Assembly (NCBI GenBank): GCA_900771425.1
Contig: CAAGNV010000065.1
Location: 1-64,000 of the forward strand
DNA: 64,000 nucleotides
Direction: 5' to 3'
DNA from: Bacteroidaceae bacterium
GTDB taxonomy: Bacteria; Bacteroidota; Bacteroidia; Bacteroidales; Bacteroidaceae
The first letter of the stretch is position 1; each line of letters starts with the position of its first letter. Both the position numbers and the translations under genes were made by a program. This document shows, piece after piece, positions 1 to 10,800 of this stretch. The notes beneath the pieces were generated by a model. That model did not search any database. It had not been told where the DNA came from and saw only the letters and a program-made list of their open reading frames with translations.

Positions 1-7
1 GTCGCTC

Positions 8-201
8 CGTATGTACGGGGTTATTGACCGCCTCTACGAGGCTGTAGCGTCTTCCAGACGCTTGTCATTCTTAGACTTTTAAGGAGAGTAATACCTTGTG
101 AAACTTAAAGTGGGTTCTATCACTCGAAATTCCGGATGAACCCAATAAATTTACTCAAGTGGTTCGCTCAACCCCACACGAAACATTAGTAAATTAAACG
201 A
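8..201. other. Hairpin-rich non-coding segment of unknown identity
   Basis: No convincing gene is present. The segment holds a run of short hairpins: CCGT/ACGG near 8-18, GCCTC/GAGGC near 33-45, GCGTC/GACGC near 48-62, TGGGTTC/GAACCCA near 111-143 and GTGG/CCAC near 160-178. The last two are separated by purine-rich linkers. This pattern could be the 3' part of a structured RNA or a mobile-element remnant that starts before the window. I do not recognise it as tmRNA, RNase P RNA, SRP RNA or tRNA. A short open frame (2-82) crosses it, but the hairpins argue against coding. Confidence 0.3.
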
Positions 202-211
202 CATTAAAACA

Positions 212-255
212 GCGGAACAGGGCAAATCTGAAAAAAGTCCTATTCCGCCGTTTTT
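212..255 (+). terminator. Likely rho-independent terminator
   Basis: GCGGAACAGG (212-221) pairs with CCTATTCCGC (239-248) with one mismatch and a 17-nt loop. Five T residues follow at 251-255. It reads as a plus-strand terminator for whatever transcript enters from the left, perhaps the hairpin-rich segment before it. Confidence 0.5.
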
Positions 256-353
256 CGTATAGACCCACAGACACGCAAAAAACCGTAAAGAAACAGGCAA
301 AAACGTGCAATCATAAGTTCCTGACAATCATTACACATAAGTATAGGCAAAAA

Positions 354-455
354 CGCAGCCAAATCTTCGGGCAATAAGATTTGGTTCTTCGGCCGATAAG
401 ATTTGGTTCTTATGACGATAAGATTTGGTTCTTCCGACCCGAAGATTTGGCTGCG
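354..455 (+). repeat. 22-bp-period quasi-palindrome array, copy 1
   Basis: Five 14-bp units start at 354, 376, 398, 420 and 442, exactly 22 bp apart. The three middle units are identical AAGATTTGGTTCTT. The first (CGCAGCCAAATCTT) and last (AAGATTTGGCTGCG) are reverse complements of each other, so the array is closed by a perfect 20-bp inverted repeat at 352-371 and 438-457. Spacers are 8 bp. Related copies lie at 18594-18695 and 48659-48760. The flanks of copy 1 match the other copies only weakly: CTGACAAT on the left, and a TAGA-containing patch in phase on the right. Short open frames through it are by-products of the repetition. Confidence 0.85.
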
Positions 456-534
456 TTACCCCATAGACCCAATGCCTACCCCACGAATATGAAAAAAGTC
501 CTATCATCGGACCTGCATCCCGTGTTTTCAGCCG

Positions 535-550
535 GGTGGTGCAAACCACC
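535..550. other. Small hairpin with GNRA-type loop
   Basis: GGTGGT (535-540), loop GCAA, ACCACC (545-550). A perfect 6-bp stem with a GCAA tetraloop lies in the gene-free stretch before the FKBP gene. No T tract follows. The function is unknown. The rest of 456-648 shows no gene or other signal beyond a 15-bp direct repeat shared with the terminator at 229-243. Confidence 0.35.
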
Positions 551-648
551 TCATATCGTGCACCCAGACAAAAGCATATTTAACACAAATCGATCATTAG
601 CATTAGAACGCTAATGACCGATTTTGAATAATTTGTCCCATAGCAGAA

Positions 649-1053
649 TCACTGAATCTTGATTAACTGTATCTCGAATATGAGTGATGAGTTGCCGGGA
701 ATGTCCCTGCCAGCACCGCGATCGCCATACCCCATTTCGCTTGGGATATATACCTCCCAACGATCGCCTTCGTGCATGTTGACCAATGCAATCTGGAAAC
801 CACTGATGAGTTCGTTCACACGAAATGCTTCAGGACATTTTCTCGTGAACGAGTTGTCGAACACCTTGCCGTTGATGAGCGACCCTTTGTAGTGGCAGGT
901 GACGACACTGCGAGGCGAAGGGGTTCTGTCGCCCTCGCCCGACTTTATTACTTTGTAGAGCACGCCGCCACGAAGGCTCTGCACTCCCTCTTCCTTTGCT
1001 TTTTCGGCAATGAATGCCTCGTTTCTCTGTTTGTATTCTTCTTTCTTTGACAT
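649..1053 (-). CDS. FKBP-type peptidyl-prolyl cis-trans isomerase
   Basis: This 134-residue protein catalyses proline cis-trans isomerisation. The FKBP domain spans about residues 30-134: the signature CHYKGSLINGKVFDNSF is at 53-69, the hydrophobic pocket segment with GDRWEVYIP and MGYGDRG is at about 95-112, and the final strand is LIFEIQLI. Residues 1-28 are a charged helical extension. No signal peptide or lipobox is visible, so it is probably cytoplasmic, unlike many Bacteroidetes FKBPs that are lipoproteins. It lies 103 bp downstream of the MFS gene on the same strand and could share its transcript. Family assignment is firm. The client protein is unknown. Confidence 0.92.
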   Translation of the reverse strand: MSKKEEYKQRNEAFIAEKAKEEGVQSLRGGVLYKVIKSGEGDRTPSPRSVVTCHYKGSLINGKVFDNSFTRKCPEAFRVNELISGFQIALVNMHEGDRWEVYIPSEMGYGDRGAGRDIPGNSSLIFEIQLIKIQ

Positions 1054-1156
1054 ATTCGTATGAGTATGGGTATTGTTAGGGATTTCGTTGATTTGTCATT
1101 GATTATGCAAGCCACAGTCATTGATGGTCAGGAGGGGCAACGGGGAGAAAAGTCCC

Positions 1157-2353
1157 TTACTTCACTGGTTTTCTTTTACGAACACAGAGTAGGCACACGA
1201 CCAGCATTACGGGAAAGACTGATGCAGCGAGCAGTCCATTCTGGATGTTGTTCTGGCCTGACTGAGTGCCGAGTCCGACAAGCGACGGGCCGAACGTGCC
1301 ACCCACGTCACCTGCCAGGGCAAGCAACGCAAAGAGTGCCGTACCGCCTCCCGGCATCCGTGCCGACGTGATGCTGATAGTCCCGGGCCACATGATGCCC
1401 ACAGCCAATCCACAGACCATACAACCGGCAAAGGCAACAACCGGAACAGGAGACAGCGATGCCGTCAGGTAGGCGGCAAAACACAGGATGCCAGCAACTG
1501 TCATGTAGGCCGACAGGTCGAGTTTCTGACCGCGCTTGCCATACCAAAGCCGTCCAAGTCCCATACAGAAGGCAAAGCCGCAAGGACCAGCCAAGTCGCC
1601 GACCGCCTTGTCAACGCCCAACGAAGCCTCGGCAAATGCCGATGCCCACTGTGCCATGGAACTCTCGGAGGCTCCGGCTGCAATCATCAGAATCAGGAAG
1701 ATCCAGAACATACGGTTACGAAGCAGCCGGCTCATGCTCATGCCCTCCGACTCCTGAACGATTGGTTCGATAGGACATGTAGCAAAATTGATGATGTTAT
1801 AGAGTGGAATCAATGCCCAGAGGCAAGACAAAAGGTGCCAGTGGTCCAGTCCGAAGAGTGTAAAGAAAAGCGTTGAACCTAATATCACGCCTACGGCACC
1901 CCAACAGTAAAACGAATGGAGCAGACTCATCATACCCTCCTTGTTGGGAAATGGGCACGCTTCGATGATCGGGCTGCACAGTACTTCGATAAGTCCACTG
2001 CCGACGGCATAAACGCTGACGCAGATGAGTATGCCCACAAGGGGGTTGGCAAAGAGCGAGGGAACGAATGCCAAACCGGCGAGACCGAGTGCCGACGTTA
2101 TCTCTGACACGATGATGCTACGACGGTAGTCTATGTTCTTGAACTTGGCACACAGGAAGTCCGTGACCAACTGAACGGCATAAAACACAGCCGGAATCAG
2201 TGCCAGGCTTGCTATCGGGATTTTATACTCACGATGGAACACCATGAACAGGAGTGGCGTGAAATTCGCCACTATGGCCTGCGTCACAAAACCAAGGTAA
2301 CACGCACGTTTGGTCTTACTATAGTCTTTCAATTCATTCATTTGCAAACACAT
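1157..2353 (-). CDS. MFS family transporter
   Basis: A 398-residue membrane protein of the major facilitator superfamily. Hydrophobic segments alternate along the whole length, consistent with about 12 helices in two six-helix halves. The central polar stretch around residues 195-210 (PIVQESEGMSMSRLLRN) is the likely cytoplasmic loop between halves. The first helix begins at about residue 18. The C-terminus ends in a basic tail. The layout resembles sugar-type MFS permeases of Bacteroidetes, but substrate cannot be assigned. The gene begins 29 bp after the CDF transporter gene, so the two may be co-transcribed. ATG at 2341 (residue 5) is an equally plausible start. No Shine-Dalgarno distinguishes the two. 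Confidence 0.85.
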   Translation of the reverse strand: MCLQMNELKDYSKTKRACYLGFVTQAIVANFTPLLFMVFHREYKIPIASLALIPAVFYAVQLVTDFLCAKFKNIDYRRSIIVSEITSALGLAGLAFVPSLFANPLVGILICVSVYAVGSGLIEVLCSPIIEACPFPNKEGMMSLLHSFYCWGAVGVILGSTLFFTLFGLDHWHLLSCLWALIPLYNIINFATCPIEPIVQESEGMSMSRLLRNRMFWIFLILMIAAGASESSMAQWASAFAEASLGVDKAVGDLAGPCGFAFCMGLGRLWYGKRGQKLDLSAYMTVAGILCFAAYLTASLSPVPVVAFAGCMVCGLAVGIMWPGTISITSARMPGGGTALFALLALAGDVGGTFGPSLVGLGTQSGQNNIQNGLLAASVFPVMLVVCLLCVRKRKPVK

Positions 2354-2382
2354 TCAGTTAATGCCCGCTGCAGGATGCCCTT

Positions 2383-3279
2383 TCACAAAGAGTCCTCGTA
2401 CGGTTCGATGTGGATATTTATCAGCATCTCATTGCCGAACTCCTCTCTCAACTTTTCTTCTATACTTACCGTTATATCGTGAGCAGCAAGAATACTCATC
2501 TGTGGGTCAACGACCAAATGGAAATCCGCAATATAATAGTGTCCACACTTGCGCGTCTTCAGGTCGTGGATGTCATTGGCACCTTCGACCGAGTGGGCTA
2601 TGTCGAGGATGTGTCGCTCTACATCTTCGGGCAACGACGTCTCTGTCAGTTCTTCAAGGGCAGGAACAGCCATCTTCACGGCTACTACGATGATAATAAT
2701 ACTGATTACGCCACCCACCAGAGGGTCGAGAATCGTCCATTCGCCACCAAGGACGATGGCACCGCCAATACCCACAAGTGAACCGACCGACGAGAATGCG
2801 TCAGTACGGTGATGCCACGCATTGGCAATGACGACCTGGCTCGACAGACGTTTGCCGACGCGGGCCGTCCATTGATAAAGCAATTCCTTGGTAACGACCG
2901 ATACTACCGCAGCCCACAAAGCAATGTTTTCGGGAGCCGGAAGCATATTTCCATCAACGACAGAACGGACCTGCTCATACGACGAGACGGTCATCTTCAC
3001 GCCCACCGCCAACAGCAAGATACTTATTATGATCGTGGCCAGAGTCTCGAACTTACCATGCCCATAGTCGTGACTCTCGTCCCTACCCTGTGCCGACAGA
3101 CGGGCGAAGTAAATGACTATGACGTCGCTGACAAGGTCTGAAGCCGAATGCACGGCATCTGCTACCATCGCAGCACTGCCGCCCACGATGCCAGCCATGA
3201 ACTTAAAAGCCGTGAGCACTATGTTACCCAAAGCCCCCCACAGCGTGATCCGTTGTATTTCCTTTGTCCTGTTATGCAT
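2383..3279 (-). CDS. Cation diffusion facilitator (CDF) metal efflux protein
   Basis: A 298-residue inner-membrane antiporter of the CDF family, FieF/YiiP-like, expected to export Zn2+, Fe2+ or Mn2+ against protons. The metal-site motifs are intact: D41-x2-H44-x3-D48 in the second helix and H156-x3-D160 in the fifth. A DYGHGKFE loop follows helix 2 (71-78). About six helices are followed by a cytoplasmic ferredoxin-like domain (from about residue 205) that contains His and Asp residues for the dimer metal sites. The Asp/His pattern favours Zn or Cd, but specificity is inference. A TACCTTTG promoter element lies 31 bp upstream of the start. Confidence 0.93.
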   Translation of the reverse strand: MHNRTKEIQRITLWGALGNIVLTAFKFMAGIVGGSAAMVADAVHSASDLVSDVIVIYFARLSAQGRDESHDYGHGKFETLATIIISILLLAVGVKMTVSSYEQVRSVVDGNMLPAPENIALWAAVVSVVTKELLYQWTARVGKRLSSQVVIANAWHHRTDAFSSVGSLVGIGGAIVLGGEWTILDPLVGGVISIIIIVVAVKMAVPALEELTETSLPEDVERHILDIAHSVEGANDIHDLKTRKCGHYYIADFHLVVDPQMSILAAHDITVSIEEKLREEFGNEMLINIHIEPYEDSL

Positions 3280-3310
3280 TGTTACAAGTCTATCTCCTTT
3301 CTGTCGATTG

Positions 3311-3344
3311 CAAAGGTAATACTTTTTTTTGAATTAACAGCAAA
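3311..3344 (-). promoter_or_regulatory. Putative promoter of the CDF/MFS genes
   Basis: On the minus strand TTTG (3341-3344) is followed after 22 bases by TACCTTTG (3311-3318). The -7 element matches TAnnTTTG exactly. Spacing is slightly longer than the usual 19-21. Confidence 0.5.
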
Positions 3345-3438
3345 TTGAAGCACGAACTCCACAAACCATGTTTACTGACACACCCATTAGTCCAATAGTG
3401 CTGGTACATGGTCTATTCAGTATTTACCGCACCTGCAA

Positions 3439-3475
3439 TAAAAAAGGTGAGCAACCACGATGGCTGCTCACCTTT
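3439..3475 (-). terminator. Terminator of the rpoBC transcript
   Basis: Perfect 11-bp stem AAAGGTGAGCA (443-453 of the 3-kb block) with its complement at 3465-3475 and an 11-nt loop. On the minus strand it is followed by a run of T. It lies about 25 bp after the rpoC stop, which is ideal for ending the RNA polymerase operon. Confidence 0.85.
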
Positions 3476-3500
3476 GATATAGTGTGAAATTATGTACGGA

Positions 3501-6500
3501 TTAGAAGTTCATGTCGAGACGGTCGAAGTTGGCGAACATCATGTCAGGGTTGAACTGCTGACGACGCTGCTGGAAGAGTTCTTCCTTGCTGCCAACGATA
3601 ATCTTCTCGAACTCGCGCAGACCTGTACCTGCAGGGATGAGGTGACCGCAGATTACGTTTTCCTTCATACCTTCGAGTGTGTCGCTCTTGCCGCTGATGG
3701 CTGCTTCGTTGAGTACCTTGGTTGTCTCCTGGAATGATGCAGCAGACATGAAGCTGTTTGCACCGAGGGCTGCACGTGTGATACCCTGAAGAATCTGGAT
3801 AGATGTTGCAGGAACTGCGTCGCGTGCCTGAACGAGTGCTTGGTCGTGACGCTTGAGCTGTGAGTTCTCGTCGCGGAGCTTGCGTGCGGTAACGATCATA
3901 CCAGCCTGCATTGTCTCGCTGTCGCCTGGGTCAGTGACAATCTTCTTACCCCAGATGCGGTCGTTCTCCTCGGCAAATGCGAGCTTGTCAACAATACCGC
4001 CTTCGAGGAAGCGTGTGTCGCCTGGGTCGCTGATCTGTACCTTGCGCATCATCTGACGAACGATGATTTCGAAGTGCTTGTCGTTGATTGCCACACCCTG
4101 CATACGGTAAACGTCCTGAACCTGGTTTACGATGTACTCCTGAACGGCAGTAGGACCCTTGATGGCAAGGATGTCGGATGGTGTGATGGCACCGTCAGAC
4201 AGTGGTGTTCCGGCACGTACGTAATCATTTTCCTGAACGAGGATCTGCTTGCTCAGTGGGATGAGGTACTTCTTGACATCACCTACACGGCTTGTGAGGA
4301 TGACTTCACGGTTACCACGCTTGATTTTACCCATTGTGATTTCACCGTCGATTTCTGCAACGATTGCCGGGTTAGATGGGTTACGTGCCTCGAAGAGCTC
4401 GGTAACACGTGGAAGACCACCGGTGATATCGGCTGATGTACCGACTGAACGTGGTATCTTGATGAGTACGTCACCGGCCTTAAGCTGCTGTCCGTCCTCA
4501 ACCGAGATGTGTCCGTTGATTGGGAAGTTGTATGTACGGAGTGTCTCACCATCGGCACCGATGATATGACATGTAGGTACCATGTTCTTGTCACGTGACT
4601 CCTGAACGATGAGGTCACGGAGACCTGTAGTAGCGTCTTCATCCACACGGTATGTAACACCTTCGACAACACCGTCGAACTTGACTGTACCGTCGAACTC
4701 GGTTACGATGACTGCGTTGAATGGGTCCCATGTTGCGATAAGTTCACCACCTTCGACTTCGTCACCATCCTTGTGGAAGAGTGCTGAGCCGTAAGGCACG
4801 CTGACTGTAGAGAGTGCGATGCCTGTGTTGATGTCAACGAAACGGAGTTCAGCAAGACGACCTACAACAATCATTGCGTCGTCGTGACCTTCGACTGGAC
4901 GGTCGATAGTACGGAGTTCTTCGAATTCGAGGCGGCATTTGTTCTTTGCTACGATCTGTGCGTTTGTTGCAGCAGAACCGGCAAGACCTCCGGCGTGGAA
5001 CGTACGGAGTGTCAACTGTGTACCTGGTTCACCGATAGCCTGAGCAGCGATGACTCCGACTGCTTCGCCCTTCTGTACCATACGCTGGGTTGCGAGGTTA
5101 CGTCCGTAGCACTTCATGCAGACGCCGTGCTTGCTTTCGCAAGTGAGAACCGAACGGATCTCGACACTTTCAATACCACAGTTTTCGATTTCCTTTGCCA
5201 GACGTTCGGTGATTTCCTCGCCGGCAGCAACGATAAGTTCGCCGGTGTGAGGGTTCTGGATGTCGTGAACGCTGACACGTCCGAGAATACGATCGGCAAG
5301 GCTTGCAACGACGCGGTCGCCCTCCTTGAGTGCCGTACATACCAGTCCGCGGAGTGTACCACAGTCTTCTTCATTGATGATGACATCGTGGCTGACATCG
5401 ACAAGACGACGTGTGAGGTAACCTGCATCGGCTGTCTTCAACGCTGTATCGGCAAGACCCTTACGAGCACCGTGGGTAGAGATGAAGTACTCGAGCACTG
5501 ACATACCCTGCTTGAAGTTCGAAAGGATTGGGTTTTCAATGGTGTTGTTGTCGTCGGCACCTGCACGCTGTGGCTTTGCCATCAGACCACGCATACCTGC
5601 AAGCTGGGCAATCTGGTCCTTAGAACCACGGGCACCGGAGTCGAGCATCATGAACACTGCATTGAATCCCTGGTTGTCTTCGGTCATGGTCTTCAAGAGT
5701 GACGACTTAACCTTGTCGTTGACTTCTGACCATGTAGCGATGACCTTATTGTAACGCTCTTTTTCGGTGATGAGACCGAATGCATACTGCTGAGCGATTT
5801 CTTCGATTGCTGCGTTACCTGCATCGATGAGTGCCTGACGGTCAGCAGGCTCGATGATATCGTCGAGGTTGAACGAAAGTCCACCTTCGTATGCCTTGCG
5901 GTAACCGAGGTTCTTGACACCATCAAGGAACTGGCAGGCACGTGCCATACCGACTGACTTGATTACCTTTGTGATGACCTTCTTGAGGGCTTTCTTACCG
6001 ATTACTTCGTTGACGAAACCGACTTCGTTAGGAACGATGTCGTTGATGATGATACGTCCGACGGTTGTCTCAACAAGGTGCTTGTAGTAGTTGCCGTCTT
6101 CGTCAACATCAGTCACGATGCACTTGATTGGAGCATGGACGTCGCAACGACCTTCGTTGTATGCGATGAGTGCCTCTTCTGTTCCGTAGAATGTGAGACC
6201 CTCGCCCTTTGCACCCGGACGGATCTTTGAGATATAGTAAAGTCCGAGCACCATGTCCTGTGAAGGCACTGTGATAGGCTCACCACTGGCAGGTGAAAGG
6301 ATATTGTGGCTCTGAAGCATAAGGAGCTGTGCTTCAAGAACTGCTTCGTTGGAGAGTGGAAGGTGAACGGCCATCTGGTCACCATCGAAGTCGGCGTTGA
6401 ACGCTGTACATGCGAGTGGGTGGAGCTGGATTGCCTTACCTTCGATCATCTTTGGCTGGAATGCCTGGATACCGAGTCGGTGAAGTGTAGGGGCACGGTT

Positions 6501-7811
6501 GAGGAGTACTGGGTGACCCTTCATCACGTTTTCGAGGATGTCCCAAATCTGGTCATCACGGCGGTCAACCATCTTCTTTGCACTCTTCACAGTCTTTACA
6601 AGACCACGCTCGATGAGCTTGCGGATGATGAATGGCTTGTAGAGTTCGGCTGCCATGAGCTTTGGAATACCGCACTCGCCCATCTTGAGTTCAGGACCGA
6701 CGACGATAACTGAACGTGCAGAATAGTCAACACGCTTACCGAGGAGGTTCTGACGGAAACGTCCCTGCTTACCCTTGAGAGAGTCGGAGAGTGACTTCAG
6801 CGGACGGTTGCTTTCGCTCTTTACGGCACTTGCCTTACGTGAGTTGTCGAAGAGGCTGTCGACTGCTTCCTGAAGCATACGCTTTTCGTTGCGGAGGATG
6901 ACTTCAGGAGCCTTGATTTCGATGAGTTTCTTCAGACGGTTGTTACGTATGATGACACGACGATAGAGGTCGTTGAGGTCACTTGTTGCGAAACGTCCAC
7001 CATCGAGTGGTACCAATGGGCGGAGGTCAGGAGGAGTGACTGGTATGTTGTGCAGAATCATCCATTCAGGCTTGTTGCGGCCCTTTGATGCACGGAATGA
7101 CTCTACAACCTGCAGGCGCTTCAGTGCTTCCTGCTTGCGCTGCATTGCTGTATCCTTGTATGCACGGTCACGGAGTTCGTTAGCCAATGAGTCGAGGTCA
7201 ACACGCTTGAGCATGTATTCGAGTGCCTCGGCACCCATCATAGCGATGAACTTGTCAGGATCGTCGTCTGCGAGCTGCTCGTTGCCTTCTGGGAGGTTGT
7301 CAATGATGTCCCAGTATTCTTCTTCTGAAAGAAGTTCAAGGTCAACAATGTTCTTCTCTTCATTCTTGGCAGCACCAGCCTGAATTATGACATAACGCTC
7401 GTAGTAGATGATTGCATCGAGTTTCTTGGTTGGAAGTCCAAGAAGATATCCTATCTTGTTTGGCAAAGAACGGAAATACCAGATATGTGCAACAGGAACT
7501 ACAAGTCCGATATGACCTGTACGTTCACGACGCACCTTCTTTTCAGTTACTTCAACACCGCAACGGTCGCAGACGATGCCTTTGTAGCGGATACGCTTGT
7601 ACTTACCGCAATGGCACTCATAGTCTTTTGTAGGACCGAAGATGCGTTCACAGAAAAGTCCGTCACGCTCTGGCTTATAACTACGATAGTTTATGGTCTC
7701 AGGCTTCAACACTTCACCATAGGAGTTTTCGAGTATCTCCTCAGGCGAAGCCAAGCCGACAGTTATCTTCGTGAAATTATTCTTTACCTTAGTTTCTTTC
7801 TTGAAAGCCAT
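3501..7811 (-). CDS. rpoC: DNA-directed RNA polymerase subunit beta'
   Basis: This 1436-residue catalytic subunit forms the active-site cleft together with beta. The N-terminal zinc site is complete (C66, C68, C81, C84). The catalytic magnesium loop NADFDGD lies at 472-478. A second zinc cluster ([11 protein letters not shown]) lies in the last third. Switch and rudder regions between these are well conserved (for example [18 protein letters not shown]). Length is normal for Bacteroidetes. The gene follows rpoB after 57 bp, is in the same transcript, and is closed by a strong terminator. The start [16 protein letters not shown] is typical of the phylum. Confidence 0.99.
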   Translation of the reverse strand: MAFKKETKVKNNFTKITVGLASPEEILENSYGEVLKPETINYRSYKPERDGLFCERIFGPTKDYECHCGKYKRIRYKGIVCDRCGVEVTEKKVRRERTGHIGLVVPVAHIWYFRSLPNKIGYLLGLPTKKLDAIIYYERYVIIQAGAAKNEEKNIVDLELLSEEEYWDIIDNLPEGNEQLADDDPDKFIAMMGAEALEYMLKRVDLDSLANELRDRAYKDTAMQRKQEALKRLQVVESFRASKGRNKPEWMILHNIPVTPPDLRPLVPLDGGRFATSDLNDLYRRVIIRNNRLKKLIEIKAPEVILRNEKRMLQEAVDSLFDNSRKASAVKSESNRPLKSLSDSLKGKQGRFRQNLLGKRVDYSARSVIVVGPELKMGECGIPKLMAAELYKPFIIRKLIERGLVKTVKSAKKMVDRRDDQIWDILENVMKGHPVLLNRAPTLHRLGIQAFQPKMIEGKAIQLHPLACTAFNADFDGDQMAVHLPLSNEAVLEAQLLMLQSHNILSPASGEPITVPSQDMVLGLYYISKIRPGAKGEGLTFYGTEEALIAYNEGRCDVHAPIKCIVTDVDEDGNYYKHLVETTVGRIIINDIVPNEVGFVNEVIGKKALKKVITKVIKSVGMARACQFLDGVKNLGYRKAYEGGLSFNLDDIIEPADRQALIDAGNAAIEEIAQQYAFGLITEKERYNKVIATWSEVNDKVKSSLLKTMTEDNQGFNAVFMMLDSGARGSKDQIAQLAGMRGLMAKPQRAGADDNNTIENPILSNFKQGMSVLEYFISTHGARKGLADTALKTADAGYLTRRLVDVSHDVIINEEDCGTLRGLVCTALKEGDRVVASLADRILGRVSVHDIQNPHTGELIVAAGEEITERLAKEIENCGIESVEIRSVLTCESKHGVCMKCYGRNLATQRMVQKGEAVGVIAAQAIGEPGTQLTLRTFHAGGLAGSAATNAQIVAKNKCRLEFEELRTIDRPVEGHDDAMIVVGRLAELRFVDINTGIALSTVSVPYGSALFHKDGDEVEGGELIATWDPFNAVIVTEFDGTVKFDGVVEGVTYRVDEDATTGLRDLIVQESRDKNMVPTCHIIGADGETLRTYNFPINGHISVEDGQQLKAGDVLIKIPRSVGTSADITGGLPRVTELFEARNPSNPAIVAEIDGEITMGKIKRGNREVILTSRVGDVKKYLIPLSKQILVQENDYVRAGTPLSDGAITPSDILAIKGPTAVQEYIVNQVQDVYRMQGVAINDKHFEIIVRQMMRKVQISDPGDTRFLEGGIVDKLAFAEENDRIWGKKIVTDPGDSETMQAGMIVTARKLRDENSQLKRHDQALVQARDAVPATSIQILQGITRAALGANSFMSAASFQETTKVLNEAAISGKSDTLEGMKENVICGHLIPAGTGLREFEKIIVGSKEELFQQRRQQFNPDMMFANFDRLDMNF

Positions 7812-7868
7812 AATTGTATATAACTATTTGACGATTTACAATTTGATATTTTATGAACTTTTCTGTTA

Positions 7869-10800
7869 TTATTCGAGAGTAATGCTGAGTCCAAGACCGC
7901 GGAGTTCGTGGAGAAGCACGTTGAGTGACTCTGGGATACCTGGAGTCGGCATTGAATCGCCCTTGACGATGGCCTCATATGCCTTGCTGCGTCCTACAAC
8001 GTCGTCAGACTTGATGGTGAGGATTTCCTGAAGAACGTGTGATGCACCGAATGCCTCGAGTGCCCATACTTCCATTTCTCCGAAACGCTGACCACCAAAC
8101 TGTGCCTTACCACCGAGTGGCTGCTGAGTAATGAGTGAGTAAGGACCGATTGAACGTGCGTGCATCTTGTCTTCAACCATGTGACCGAGTTTCAGCATGT
8201 AAGTAATACCTACTGTTGCCTTCTGGTCGAATGGCATACCTGTCTCACCATCGTAGAGCTGAGTTGAACAAGCACGTGGGAGTCCTGCCTTGTCAGTCCA
8301 TTCGTTGAGGTCTTCGAGGTGAGCACCATCAAAGATAGGAGTTGCGAAACGAACGCCGAGCTTCTGACCGGCAGCACCGAGAACGGCTTCGAATATCTGA
8401 CCGAGGTTCATTCGTGAAGGCACACCGAGTGGGTTGAGCACGATATCGACAGGTGTACCATCTGCAAGGAACGGCATATCTTCCTGACGTACTATCTTTG
8501 ATACGATACCCTTGTTACCGTGACGTCCGGCCATCTTGTCACCTACACCAATCTTACGCTTCTTGGCGATATATACCTTTGCCATCTGGATGATGCCTGA
8601 TGGAAGTTCGTCACCGATGGTGAGGGCAAACTTCTTTCGCTTGAGTTCGGCATCGAGCACCTTATATTTCTTGAGATAGTTTATTACGAGTTGACGGATA
8701 AGGCCGTTGATGTGTTCGTCGTCTGTCCATCCGCTTAACTGAACAGCTGTGAAGTCTAGGTTTTCGAAGTGACCAGCCTTAAACTTAATGCCTTCAGGTA
8801 TGATCTCAACACCCATGAAGTCTTTTACGCCCATTGAAACCTTCTTCTTTGTGAGTTCGAGGAGTTTGTCAATGAGGATTGCCTTGAAGTCGTCAATCTT
8901 ATCATTGAACTCCTTATCGAGCTTAGGAAGTTCCTGCTTGTCGCGCATCTTGTCAGCACGAGTCTTGAGTGCCTTTGAGAAAAGTTTCTTGTCGATAACG
9001 ACACCGCTGAGTGATGGGTTAGCCTTGAGTGAAGCATCCTTCACGTCACCTGCCTTATCACCGAAGATTGCACGGAGGAGTTTCTCTTCTGGTGAAGGGT
9101 CAGACTCACCCTTAGGAGTAATCTTACCGATAAGGATATCGCCTGGTTCCACATGAGCACCAACACGGATGATACCGTTCTCGTCGAGGTCTTTGGTTGC
9201 CTCTTCGCTCACGTTAGGGATATCTGATGTGAGTTCCTCCATACCACGCTTGGTCTCACGTACTTCGAGTGAGAATTCATCGACGTGAACAGAAGTGAGG
9301 ATATCTTCGCGAACGACACGTTCATTGAGCACGATAGCGTCCTCATAGTTGTAACCCTTCCATGGCATGTATGCCACGAGGAGGTTGCGGCCGAGTGCAA
9401 GTTCACCGTCTGCTGTTGCATAACCTTCAGTGAGGATGTCACCCTGCTGAACTCGCTGTCCCTTATTGCAGATAGGGCGGAGGTCGATGGTCATGTTCTG
9501 GTTTGTACGGCGGAACTTAGGGAGTTTGTATTCCTTGACAGCAGGTTCGAAGCTAACGAACTCTTCATCTTCCGTGCGGTCATAGAGGATACGTATAGTA
9601 GTAGCATCTACATATTCGATAATACCGTCGCCTTCGGCAGTGATCATCGTACGAGAGTCCTCGCATACTTGTTTCTCGATACCAGTACCGACGATAGGGG
9701 CTTCGGTGCGGAGGAGCGGAACTGCCTGGCGCATCATGTTTGATCCCATCAACGCACGGTGAGCATCGTCGTGCTCGAGGAATGGAATGAGTGCAGCAGC
9801 AATTGACGCAATCTGCTGAGGAGCAACGTCCATCAAGTTCACTTCTGTTGGAGGAACTACTGGATAATCGGCATCCTTACGGCACTTAACGACCTTGCGG
9901 ATGAAGTTACCGTCTTCCTTCAACGGTGCATTACCCTGACCGATAACCTGTGCTTCTTCCTCTTCTGCAGAGAGATATACGACGTCTTCATTTTTGATGT
10001 TGCAGACACCGTTCTCTACCTTACGGTATGGAGTTTCGATGAAACCGAGTTTGTTAATCTTTGCATAAACGCAGAGTGAAGAAATCAGACCAATGTTAGG
10101 ACCTTCAGGAGACTCGATAGGACAGAGACGGCCATAGTGGGTATAGTGAACGTCTCGGACTTCGAAGCCGGCACGCTCACGAGTAAGACCGCCAGGACCG
10201 AGTGCAGAGAGACGACGCTTGTGTGTGATTTCAGCCAGAGGGTTAGTCTGGTCCATGAACTGTGAAAGGGCGTTCGTTCCGAAGAAAGAGTTGATAACGG
10301 AAGAAATGGTCTTGGCATTGATCAAATCAGTCGGGCTAAACACTTCGTTGTCACGTACGTTCATACGTTCACGGATTGTACGGCTCATACGAGCAAGACC
10401 GATAGCGAACTGGTTGGCAAGTTGTTCACCTACTGTACGGACACGACGGTTGCTCAAGTGGTCGATATCATCTACTGCAGCCTTTGAGTTAGCAAGTTCA
10501 ACAAGGTACTTGATAATTTCGATGATATCCTCCTTTGTCAGCACACGGAGGTTTGGATCAGTGTTGAGACCGAGCTTCTTGTTGATACGGTAACGACCTA
10601 CGTCGCCCAAGTCATAACGCTTCTCTGAGAAGAAGAGGTTGTTGATGACTTCACGTGCACTTGCATCATCAGCAGGGTCGGCGTTACGCAACTGACGGTA
10701 GATATAAACAACAGCTTCCTTTTCACTGTTGCTTGGGTCCTTTTGCAGTGTATTGAAGATGATTGAATAGTCAGAAGCGTTGTTCTCCTCATGATGTACG

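Noticed and set aside
2..82. Short open frame at the window start as the end of a protein
   Set aside because: It coincides with consecutive hairpins and has no recognisable C-terminal motif; the upstream part is not visible.
354..455. Possible CRISPR array
   Set aside because: Units of 14 bp with 8-bp spacers that are themselves similar; no cas genes in the window.
331..614. Reading frames on both strands through array copy 1
   Set aside because: They arise from the 22-bp repeat, carry no family pattern and have no promoter or conserved context.
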